Assembly: GCA_951813395.1 (NCBI GenBank)
Contig: OX638356.1
Location: 1,529,340-1,593,339, forward strand
Length of the DNA stretch: 64,000 bases
Direction of reading: 5' to 3'
Origin: Longimicrobiales bacterium
Lineage (GTDB): Bacteria; Gemmatimonadota; Gemmatimonadetes; Longimicrobiales; Gaopeijiaceae
A program made the position numbers and the translations under genes. Below the pieces are notes generated by a model. It worked only from the letters and a program-made list of their open reading frames with translations. It made no database searches and had not been told where the DNA came from. The stretch's first letter is position 1. The number at the start of each line of letters is the position of its first letter. This document shows, piece after piece, positions 1 to 6,948 of this stretch.

Positions 1-1196
1 CCGGCCACGTCTCGTACCGCGGCGGCCTCCAGCTCGGGGTTGCGGATGGCGATCGCCAGCGGCAGGTGCGCCCGCCCGATCCTGGCGAGCGACCTCACCA
101 GTGCCCTGGACACGGATCCGTCGATCACGTCGCAGAACAGCACGACCAGGGAACGTCGGCGGAAGGTGCGGCCCAGCGTGGCAAAGGCCAGGGGGTAGTT
201 CGGTTCGACCAGCCGCGTCTCGACCCCGGCCAGTACCCTGGCGAGCGCGGGAGGGTCCGCCCGGCGCGGCGGCGACACATGGCGGATGCGATCGTCGAAG
301 ACCACGACACCGACGCGATCGCCGAAGTTCTGAGCGCGGCTGGCCAGCATCATGCAGGCCCCCAGCGCGTAGTCCATGCGCTCGCGCACCGCGGACAGCC
401 GCTCGCGCATGTGCCGCCCTGCGTCGATCGCCAGCACGACGTTCTGGCTGCGTTCGGCCTCGTAGTTGCGAACGACGAACTTGCGCCGCTTCGCGGACGC
501 CTTCCAGTCGATGGTGCGCGGGTCGTCTCCTTCGGCATAGTCGCGCAGGCTTTCGAATTCGCGTCCCTCGCCCCACTGGCGGGTTCGTCTCGGTCCGGGA
601 GTGCGAAGCCGTCGCCGGATGGCATGGCCGCTTCGGGCGCGCAGCAGATCGCGTACCCCGGGCTGTACCTGGATCGTGTCCGACGCCTCGCATGTGGAAC
701 GCCGCCACGCGAGCCCCCAGGGCGACAGCGTCCGAAGGTGAATGCTCCCGAGCCGGAGAAACCCGCGCGTCCTCGGCGTGACCCGATACACGCGCCGCGC
801 CGCCGTCCGTGCCGGTATCTCGATTGCGACGCCGGTTTCCCATTCGTCGTTGTCGCCGGAGCCGGGCACGCGCCGAAGGCAGGGGTCGAGATCGTCCGTA
901 ACCCTTGCCTTCACGGTGCGGCGGTCCGGGTTGACCACGGTGAGCGTGACGTCCGTGACCGCGGCCAGGGCCGAAATGCGCGGGACCTCGCGCGTCGCCG
1001 TGGGTGCCCGGGTGCGGCGGCCATCGATGAAGGCGAGCAGGACGACGACGCCGTCCAGGACGAGCGCCGCCGACGTGCTCAGCAGGAACAGGAGCGACGT
1101 CAGCCCCAGGACGGTGAGCGTGCGTCCGCTGGGTATGAGCGTGAACGTCGGGTCGGACGAAGCCGGTGCGGGCCCGGAGTCGGCGTGCTCGCGCAT
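1..1196 (-). CDS. DUF58 domain protein (C-terminus beyond window)
   Basis: The protein begins with ATG at 1196 and stays open to base 1, giving at least 398 residues; the C-terminus lies outside the window. Two hydrophobic stretches around residues 26-55 form a membrane hairpin. The DUF58 core is recognisable by QWGEGREFESLRDYAEGD followed by DWKASAKR, and then by a von Willebrand-A-like fold with VLAIDAGRHM and VVVFDD. DUF58 proteins usually sit next to MoxR AAA+ ATPases, which are thought to act on them as chaperones. Here moxR ends 18 bases upstream and the in-frame codons back to its stop contain no other start, so this start is well supported. The molecular role of DUF58 proteins is unknown; a link to envelope or protein-complex maturation is inferred from families of this type. 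Confidence 0.9.
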   Translation of the reverse strand, partial: MREHADSGPAPASSDPTFTLIPSGRTLTVLGLTSLLFLLSTSAALVLDGVVVLLAFIDGRRTRAPTATREVPRISALAAVTDVTLTVVNPDRRTVKARVTDDLDPCLRRVPGSGDNDEWETGVAIEIPARTAARRVYRVTPRTRGFLRLGSIHLRTLSPWGLAWRRSTCEASDTIQVQPGVRDLLRARSGHAIRRRLRTPGPRRTRQWGEGREFESLRDYAEGDDPRTIDWKASAKRRKFVVRNYEAERSQNVVLAIDAGRHMRERLSAVRERMDYALGACMMLASRAQNFGDRVGVVVFDDRIRHVSPPRRADPPALARVLAGVETRLVEPNYPLAFATLGRTFRRRSLVVLFCDVIDGSVSRALVRSLARIGRAHLPLAIAIRNPELEAAAVRDVA

Positions 1197-1214
1197 CTGC
1201 CCGGCTTCGACGTC

Positions 1215-2156
1215 CTACCGGGGAGCCTGGAGCGTTGCGAGCAGCGACCGGAGCTCGTCATCGGCCGAGCGCCCCTCGACCTCGGCCTCGGCGGTCAACA
1301 CCACGCGGTGGCGAAGGACCGGAAACGACAGCGATTTCACGTCGTCGGGCGTCGCGAAGTCCCGCCCCTGAAGATAGGCCTCGGCCCGGGCGGCCTGAAA
1401 CAGGGCCACCCCGGCCCTCGGACTCGCCCCCAACAGGAACGCGGCGTCGTCCCGGGTCGCACGGACGATATCGGTCACGTAACGCCGCACACGCTCGTCC
1501 ATGTGGACGCCGTTGACGGCATCCCTCGTCTCCAGGAGTTCCGCGCGGGTCATGGGCTCCCGCATGGGATAGGTGTTCTCGTCGTCGGCCCTGAAGCCGC
1601 CCTCGTGACGGTCCAGGATGGCCCTCTCCGCAGTCTCGGGCGGATAGTCAACGACGATCTTCATGAGGAACCGGTCCACCTGCGCCTCCGGAAGGGGGTA
1701 GGTTCCCTCGTATTCGACCGGGTTCTGGGTGGCGAAGACCGTGAACGGGGCGGGGAGGGGCCTCGTATCGCCATCGACGGTCACCTGGCGCTCCTCCATG
1801 GCCTCCAGGAGCGCCGCCTGCGTCTTCGGCGGTGCCCGGTTGATCTCGTCGGCGAGGAGCAGATCGGCGAATACGGGGCCCGCCCTGTAGGTGAATCCGC
1901 CATCTCCCAGGACATTCACGCCAACCAGGTCGGTGGGCATCAGGTCGGGCGTGAACTGCACCCGCCCGAAGTCGAGACCGAGTCCCCTGGCCAGGGCGCG
2001 TACCGCCAGCGTCTTCGCGGTGCCCGGGACTCCCTCGACCAGTGCGTGACCGCGCGCGAGAAGGGTGATCATCAGCTGTCTGAGCACGGTGTGCTGGCCG
2101 AGCACGACCTGCTCGAGATCCTCCAGCAGGCGCAGCGCCGCTTCCGGCGTCGTCAT
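1215..2156 (-). CDS. MoxR-family AAA+ ATPase
   Basis: A 313-residue AAA+ ATPase of the MoxR family. Walker A is GVPGTAKT at residues 42-49, Walker B is LLLADEIN at about 99-106, and the sensor region reads [19 protein letters not shown]. The winged C-terminal part ([18 protein letters not shown]) is typical. MoxR proteins act as ATP-driven chaperones that help assemble or activate partner complexes, and their genes nearly always neighbour DUF58 and membrane proteins, as here. The ATG at 2156 overlaps the stop of the DUF4350 gene by four bases (ATGA), so translation is probably coupled. The length is normal for the family. Family assignment is firm; the client protein is unknown. Confidence 0.96.
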   Translation of the reverse strand: MTTPEAALRLLEDLEQVVLGQHTVLRQLMITLLARGHALVEGVPGTAKTLAVRALARGLGLDFGRVQFTPDLMPTDLVGVNVLGDGGFTYRAGPVFADLLLADEINRAPPKTQAALLEAMEERQVTVDGDTRPLPAPFTVFATQNPVEYEGTYPLPEAQVDRFLMKIVVDYPPETAERAILDRHEGGFRADDENTYPMREPMTRAELLETRDAVNGVHMDERVRRYVTDIVRATRDDAAFLLGASPRAGVALFQAARAEAYLQGRDFATPDDVKSLSFPVLRHRVVLTAEAEVEGRSADDELRSLLATLQAPR

Positions 2157-3397
2157 GTTGTCTTTCTCCGAGAAAGGTGTTCGTCGATTCCCGCGGCGAT
2201 GTTCGGCAGGTCGATCGGGTCCGCGTGGAGCGCCCGCCGTACCGGCGCCAGCGGCGCGTCCGCCCCGGGTCGCGAGTCGAGTGCGCCGAGGAGGGCGTCG
2301 GCCTCATCGACGTCGCGGGGGGGTGGACGGCGTACGCTGCGCGCCAGTCGTCCCAGCATCAGCAGGGCTGCGGTGCCGTCGGCGCCGGACTGCCGGTACA
2401 GGTCGCCGAGCGCGGAGACGTGTTCCAGGGGCGATCGGCGTTCACGGTCGGGGGGCGCAATGGCCGGCGTGGGACTGCCGAAACGCATTCCCCAAAACGC
2501 AAGAGCCAGGACACACACCGCGACCACGTGGCCCAGCGCGCGTCCCGCCGGGTTGCCAAGGAAGAAGTCCGCCAGCACCTGGGCGGAGCTGACGTCACTC
2601 CGGATCCCCTGGTGGTATTCGGCGAAGAACACGGTGTCCGACTCGGGCGTGTACCCCAGCACGGCGCGTATGGCGAGAATGGCCAGGGGATCGTTGGCCG
2701 CGTACTCGTTGGAAAGGGGCCGCGCATCGGAAACGATCACGGCTCGTCCGTCCCCGATTCGAAGCACCGCCGCGCCGATCCATTCCGTGCCGTCCTCGTC
2801 CACCGCCGTCAATAGCGTGTCGGTCACCGGCGGAGGCAGCGTTGCGGCAGTGTCCCCGTCGGAAGCCAGTCGAACCCCGTGAGCAGCCGGCCCGGGTGCC
2901 GGGAGGTCCGAGGCTAGCCGGTGGTCCGCCCAGCGGGTCTCGAGGTCCTCCGCCTCCCTCAACGCTTCGCCGAGAGGGAGGGTTCGGAATCGGATGCCGA
3001 GGGAGTCCATCAGGGGCCAGCGGACGGCGCCGCGATTCTGCGCGGCGGCGTACCGCGGCGCGTATAGCAGGGTGCCGCCGGCGCGGACGTGGTTCAGGAG
3101 CGCACGAACCTCGCGCGGGCTGGCGAACGAAACGGGCTGCAGCAGCACGACGGTCCCGCGCACGGGCTTGGCGTCGGCCAGCGGAGTCATGCGGGCGCGG
3201 GTTCGGCGGCCGAGACGTTCGATCGCGCGAGCGAGCGCCGCGACCCCGTCCGGAGTGGTTCTCAGCGAACTGCGCACCGCCTGGTTCGCCCGGCCCCCCT
3301 GTGGACGCATGAGATAACCCGCCGCAAGCGCGACCACGAGGATGAGGCAGACCCAGAACAGGGGCTGCGCCGCACTCCGCCTGACACCGTCAAACAT
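2153..3397 (-). CDS. DUF4350 domain membrane protein
   Basis: A 414-residue protein beginning [20 protein letters not shown]. An N-terminal membrane segment (about residues 12-30) is followed by an extracytoplasmic DUF4350-like region, with [19 protein letters not shown], then [10 protein letters not shown] and a segment near [13 protein letters not shown] second membrane segment ([20 protein letters not shown]) precedes a cytoplasmic tail. DUF4350 proteins are a regular member of MoxR/DUF58/DUF4129 clusters. The start at 3397 was chosen because the hydrophobic signal follows directly and the DUF4129 gene stops six bases upstream; a longer reading of the frame would run through that gene. The function is unknown. 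Confidence 0.88.
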   Translation of the reverse strand: MFDGVRRSAAQPLFWVCLILVVALAAGYLMRPQGGRANQAVRSSLRTTPDGVAALARAIERLGRRTRARMTPLADAKPVRGTVVLLQPVSFASPREVRALLNHVRAGGTLLYAPRYAAAQNRGAVRWPLMDSLGIRFRTLPLGEALREAEDLETRWADHRLASDLPAPGPAAHGVRLASDGDTAATLPPPVTDTLLTAVDEDGTEWIGAAVLRIGDGRAVIVSDARPLSNEYAANDPLAILAIRAVLGYTPESDTVFFAEYHQGIRSDVSSAQVLADFFLGNPAGRALGHVVAVCVLALAFWGMRFGSPTPAIAPPDRERRSPLEHVSALGDLYRQSGADGTAALLMLGRLARSVRRPPPRDVDEADALLGALDSRPGADAPLAPVRRALHADPIDLPNIAAGIDEHLSRRKTT

Positions 3398-3402
3398 GCC
3401 GC

Positions 3403-4107
3403 TCACCCGCGTGGGTGTTCCGCATTCGTGGGCTGCCGTTCGGTTTCGGCGGTCCGGGGAGCGGATGCAGGTGCGCAGCCTGCCTCGCGCGCGAGCCGCG
3501 CCAGATTGCCGTAGCCGGCCGGCGTGGGCCGGTGGGCACCGAACGAGAATCCCTGGAACGAGTCCAGAAATCTGCTTCCCGCGCGCGTCCCGCCTGCAGT
3601 CTCGGTGTCGTGCCCGGCGATTTCGTGCGCGTAATCTCCCGGCGTCTTGGAAGTGTCGAAGGACACGACCCCCTGCCGGTCGAGGGTCAGCAGGAACCCC
3701 TGGTAGAGTGCGGTCGCGGCGGGACGCAGATCCCCGCGTCCTGCGCGGGCGTCGGCGATCGACAGCCATTCGACCGCCGTCGTCGGCGCCACGGGCTCCG
3801 TTGCCGGCTGCTCCTCGTCGGCGGCACCGATCCATCTGGGTGCATGCCTGGCCGCGATCCTCCAGCCCATTACCAGTACCAGCAGGGCGGCCAGAGCCAC
3901 CAGAATCGTCCCGATTTCGTTCTGCTCGCCGACGTACCGCTGGAGCCAGGCCATGAACGCCATGAACTTCGACCAGAGCCATTGCGCCAGGACACGCCAC
4001 ATGTTCGGGTCCTCGAACGTGGCGAACTCGGGACCGGCGAGAATCTCGCGCAGAACCCCCGCCACCTCACCGGGCGCTGGCGGCTGGTCCGCCGGCAGCT
4101 GAATCAC
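3403..4107 (-). CDS. DUF4129 domain membrane protein
   Basis: A 234-residue protein. After a soluble N-terminal part (GEVAGVLREILAGPEF), a membrane segment at about residues 66-84 (IGTILVALAALLVLVMGWRI) precedes a cytoplasmic DUF4129 domain, with ADARAGRGDLRPAATALYQGFLLTL and TPGDYAHEI. DUF4129 is often found at the C-terminus of transglutaminase-like membrane proteins; here it stands alone without a transglutaminase core. The start overlaps the stop of the upstream membrane protein by four bases, and DUF4350 follows six bases downstream, so it belongs to the MoxR operon. Role unknown. Confidence 0.85.
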   Translation of the reverse strand: MIQLPADQPPAPGEVAGVLREILAGPEFATFEDPNMWRVLAQWLWSKFMAFMAWLQRYVGEQNEIGTILVALAALLVLVMGWRIAARHAPRWIGAADEEQPATEPVAPTTAVEWLSIADARAGRGDLRPAATALYQGFLLTLDRQGVVSFDTSKTPGDYAHEIAGHDTETAGGTRAGSRFLDSFQGFSFGAHRPTPAGYGNLARLAREAGCAPASAPRTAETERQPTNAEHPRG

Positions 4108-5003
4108 GAAGCTTCCATCTCTCCCGCGAGCGTCTCCAGGTCGAATGCCTCGCTTCGCACCCGGCGATCATGGAAGAGCACCATCATGCTTCCGATCATG
4201 TACGGGGTTGTAAGCGGTCCGATCACGAGGTCGGCCGTGTTGATCAGCCACTGCTCGGTGGCGCTGACGGTGTCCAGTGCCTCCGGCGAAGTGAACAGAT
4301 CCATCCCGACCAGGGCGGTGATGCCCAGTGACGGTGCCGACTGGATGATGAGGGCGACGACCATGATGCCGATCACCCGGAGCCAGCCCCCCTGGCAGAG
4401 CTTCAGCGAGCGTTCCAGTGCTGCGGTCGCTCCATGCCCCTCGAAGATCACGGCCGGGAGGATTCCGAAGGTTGCCGCGACCCAGAACAGCGTGAGCAAT
4501 GCGATCGTGAGGACCAGGAACAGGACCCCCGAAACACCGAGGAAGGTACTGCCCGAGCTGGCCAGCACGGTGGCGATCGCGCCGCCCACCAGGAACACGA
4601 CCACCAGGGCCGCGCCGTACATGAGCATCGCGAGAATGCCGGCGCCCGCCGCGCCGGGCAGGTGGCCGAGCGAATCCCGGTACGAATGACCCACGGACGC
4701 GGGCCGTTCATCGATACGCCTGGCCATGGCCGTGGCCACGGCCACCATCCCGACCCAGGCGATTGCAAGGCCTGCCAGCAACACGAGGAATACGCTGCCC
4801 ATCTGGCCGAGCGCCGCAACCGGATCCGCCGCCGGATCGGGAAGGCTCGTGGCGTCCACGCCCGTTGCGAGCCTCAGCACGTATCCCGGAACGGCGGCAA
4901 TGAGGGCGATCAGGTAGTACAGCCCGAAGTCGCGCCGGTAGATTTGCACGGCGCCGTCGACGATCTCGCCGAAGCCGAGCGGACGGAGGGGAAGCTGTGA
5001 CAT
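4104..5003 (-). CDS. Polytopic membrane protein, GPDPase membrane-domain-like
   Basis: A 299-residue integral membrane protein and the first gene of the minus-strand MoxR operon. Its N-terminus (LRPLGFGEIVDGAVQIYRRD) and the following hydrophobic blocks resemble the membrane domain found next to glycerophosphodiester phosphodiesterases (GPDPase_memb-type), but no catalytic phosphodiesterase domain is present. About six hydrophobic segments are visible, including YLIALIAAVPGYVLRL, VFLVLLAGLAIAWVGMVAVA and LFLVLTIALLTLFWVAATFG. A stand-alone protein of this type often heads MoxR-DUF58-DUF4129 clusters. The ATG at 5003 faces the divergent region 5004-5139, which carries an inverted repeat. Function unknown. 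Confidence 0.8.
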   Translation of the reverse strand: MSQLPLRPLGFGEIVDGAVQIYRRDFGLYYLIALIAAVPGYVLRLATGVDATSLPDPAADPVAALGQMGSVFLVLLAGLAIAWVGMVAVATAMARRIDERPASVGHSYRDSLGHLPGAAGAGILAMLMYGAALVVVFLVGGAIATVLASSGSTFLGVSGVLFLVLTIALLTLFWVAATFGILPAVIFEGHGATAALERSLKLCQGGWLRVIGIMVVALIIQSAPSLGITALVGMDLFTSPEALDTVSATEQWLINTADLVIGPLTTPYMIGSMMVLFHDRRVRSEAFDLETLAGEMEAS

Positions 5004-5014
5004 TGTCGGAAACT

Positions 5015-5077
5015 AGTGTCGTGTCCCGGAGGTTCGCGAGCTACCGAATAGCCGCGATGTTTCCGGGATGCGACACT
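5015..5077. promoter_or_regulatory. Imperfect inverted repeat between divergent genes
   Basis: AGTGTCGTGTCCCGG at 5015-5029 is matched in opposite orientation by CCGGGATGCGACACT at 5063-5077: 13 of 15 positions pair, with a 33-base spacer. The repeat fills the gap between the start of the minus-strand MoxR operon (5003) and the DUF1028 gene (5140), a natural place for an operator or divergent promoter. I see no clear -10/-35 pair. Confidence 0.45.
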
Positions 5078-5139
5078 GGCCCGTCGCATCTGCATGCCGC
5101 CAGATTGACGGCACCGGAAAACGAAGAGGAGATGAGAAC

Positions 5140-5937
5140 ATGAGGATTATCGCCGGAACTGTCGCCCTGGTCCTGGTGTCCGCCAGCGTGACGCTGCCGC
5201 CCGCTTCAGCACAGTCGGAGCCGCCCGGGCCGACGGCTGCGCTCTCCGCCCCGGCGGATCCGCACGTCGCGACGTTTTCCATCGTTGGTTTTGATCCCGA
5301 GACCGGCGAGGTCGGGGTGGCCGTCCAGTCGCGGGTCTTCTCGGTAGGCAACGGGGTCATCTGGGGAGAGGCGGGGGTTGGCGTTGTCGCTACGCAGGCG
5401 ATCGTCGATGTGAGCTACGGACCGCAGGGCCTGCAACTTCTCCGTGAAGGATACTCGCCTGCCGAAGCCGTCCGGGAGATTCTCTCGCGCGACCCCGACC
5501 CGGACCCGGAGCGGTGGACCAGGGAGGGACGGCAGTTCTCGATCATGAATGCCCGGGGCGAGGTGTCCACGCATACGGGCCCGCGTGCCAGCAATTGGGC
5601 CGGCCATCGCATCGGGCGCCATTGTTCGGCCCAGGGGAACATCCTGGCCGGACCGGCCGTCGTCGATGACATGGTCGAGGCGTTCGAGGCTACCGGTGGG
5701 CACCTGTCGCTGCGCCTGCAGGCCGCGCTCGAGGCCGGTCAGGCAGCCGGAGGCGACACGCGCGGGATGCAGTCGGCCGCCATGCTGGTGGTCGGCGAGG
5801 ATATGGGTGTGTGGCTCAACAACGACGTGGTCCTGCGTCTCCAGGTGGACGACCATCCCGAGCCGATTGTCGAACTCCGCCGCCTGGTGGAGATGGCGGC
5901 CGACCGGCGAGAGCGGCGACGGGCAGGCCGTGGATAA
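5140..5937 (+). CDS. Secreted DUF1028 protein (Ntn-hydrolase-like)
   Basis: A 265-residue protein starting at ATG 5140, preceded by a purine-rich ribosome-binding stretch (GAAGAGGAGA). The first 25 residues (MRIIAGTVALVLVSASVTLPPASAQ) form a signal peptide ending in an AxA-type site. The DUF1028 domain follows: HVATFSIVGFDPETGEVGVAVQSR, then QGLQLLREGYSPAEAV, and ASNWAGHRIGRHCSAQGNILAG. DUF1028 proteins have an N-terminal-nucleophile-hydrolase-like fold and are poorly characterised; in several bacteria they are secreted. It runs divergently from the MoxR operon and converges on endonuclease IV, whose stop lies 14 bases downstream. The substrate is unknown. Confidence 0.9.
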   Translation: MRIIAGTVALVLVSASVTLPPASAQSEPPGPTAALSAPADPHVATFSIVGFDPETGEVGVAVQSRVFSVGNGVIWGEAGVGVVATQAIVDVSYGPQGLQLLREGYSPAEAVREILSRDPDPDPERWTREGRQFSIMNARGEVSTHTGPRASNWAGHRIGRHCSAQGNILAGPAVVDDMVEAFEATGGHLSLRLQAALEAGQAAGGDTRGMQSAAMLVVGEDMGVWLNNDVVLRLQVDDHPEPIVELRRLVEMAADRRERRRAGRG

Positions 5938-5951
5938 CGCTGCCCGAATCG

Positions 5952-6809
5952 TCAACACGGTCGCAGTCCCCGCAGCACCGCCAGATTGCGGCGGTCGGCC
6001 GCGACGCCGTCGTCTCCCTTCGGGGTCTCCAGGATCTTGGGCACCCGGTGGAACCGGCGGGTGTTCATCAACCGGCGAAACGGGTCCAGGCCGATCGTGC
6101 CCTCGCCGATGCCGGCGTGCCGGTCCAGGCGGGAGCCGAACGGGGCTTTCGCATCGTTCAGGTGAAAGAGATCGATCCTGTGCGCGCCGAACGTGTCGTC
6201 CGCCCGCATCCAGACTCCGTCGAAGTCCGCGGCGAGGTCGAGTCCGCCGACCCACGCGTGACAGGTGTCGAAACAGACGCCCACGCGCTCGTTCATGGGC
6301 GCCGGAACGAGCCGCATGATGCGGTTCAGCTCCTCGAAGGTGCCTCCGACCGAGGTGCCGGTCCCGGCGGTGAGTTCCAGCAGCACGCGTGGTCCGGCGA
6401 CCGCCTCCAGTACCTCCGCGACCGCCGTCGCGTTGCGCTCGATCCCGCTGTCCGGATCTCCGTCCGTGGCATTGCCCGGATGCGTGACCACGGCGTCCAG
6501 ACCGAGGCGGGCCGCTCGCTCGAGTTCGCCCCGAAAGCAGTCGGCGGAGCGACGCCATAGCAGCGGATCGGGGCTCGCCAGGTTGATCAGGTAGGAGTCG
6601 TGCGAGACGGTGAACCAGGCGCCGTTGCGCGCGACCGCCGCGTGAAAGTCGTTGACGGTACCCGGGTCCCACTGCGGCTCCGCCCACCGGCTCGGTTGTT
6701 TGGTGAAGACCTGGAAGACGCCCGCGCCGATCTCGGCGGCCCGGCCGGGTGCGTGGTGGATGCCGCCGGCCGTGGAGACGTGCGCGCCGAGCTCGTCGTA
6801 CGTGGACAT
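5952..6809 (-). CDS. nfo: Endonuclease IV (AP endonuclease)
   Basis: A 285-residue protein, the same length as Escherichia coli Nfo. It cleaves DNA 5' to abasic sites in base-excision repair, using a trinuclear zinc centre. The metal-ligand motifs are in order: LGAHVSTAGG near the start, HDSYLINLASPD, VTHPGNA, LLELTAGTGTSVG, FDTCHAWVGGLD, HLNDAK, DRHAGIGEG and ILETPKGDD. The chosen start at 6809 puts LGAHVS at the usual distance. An in-frame ATG at 6857 would add 16 residues but falls beside a perfect palindrome, so it is less likely. The gene is convergent with the DUF1028 gene and divergent from the S46 peptidase. Confidence 0.95.
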   Translation of the reverse strand: MSTYDELGAHVSTAGGIHHAPGRAAEIGAGVFQVFTKQPSRWAEPQWDPGTVNDFHAAVARNGAWFTVSHDSYLINLASPDPLLWRRSADCFRGELERAARLGLDAVVTHPGNATDGDPDSGIERNATAVAEVLEAVAGPRVLLELTAGTGTSVGGTFEELNRIMRLVPAPMNERVGVCFDTCHAWVGGLDLAADFDGVWMRADDTFGAHRIDLFHLNDAKAPFGSRLDRHAGIGEGTIGLDPFRRLMNTRRFHRVPKILETPKGDDGVAADRRNLAVLRGLRPC

Positions 6810-6840
6810 GGTCTCCAACGTCCGCGACGCCGGAAGGGGT

Positions 6841-6855
6841 GGCAAGTCACTTGCC
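6841..6855. promoter_or_regulatory. Perfect 15-bp dyad, operator candidate
   Basis: GGCAAGT-C-ACTTGCC is an exact inverted repeat with 7-base arms around a single base. It lies in the divergent gap between nfo (start 6809) and the S46 peptidase (start about 6949), so a repressor bound here could control either gene. A TTGACC hexamer at 6873-6878 might be a -35 box for the peptidase, but I see no good -10 at the right distance. Confidence 0.45.
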
Positions 6856-6893
6856 ATTGGGTGCGACGCGGCTTGACCTTTCCAGAACCTGAC

Positions 6894-6921
6894 GTTGCCC
6901 GGACACCGCGGCCCGGGCAAC
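6894..6921. promoter_or_regulatory. 9-bp inverted repeat upstream of the S46 gene
   Basis: GTTGCCCGG at 6894-6902 pairs exactly with CCGGGCAAC at 6913-6921 across a 10-base loop. It would form a hairpin in the leader of the S46 peptidase mRNA if transcription starts upstream. There is no U-tract, so it is not a convincing terminator. Confidence 0.35.
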
Positions 6922-6948
6922 GCGCCCATGCCAACAGGACAGGTCTCA

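Noticed and set aside
66-2882. A long open frame on the plus strand across the MoxR/DUF58/DUF4350 genes
   Set aside because: It is antisense to three recognisable genes and encodes an Arg/Pro/Gly-rich translation with no family features, a typical G+C-rich shadow frame.
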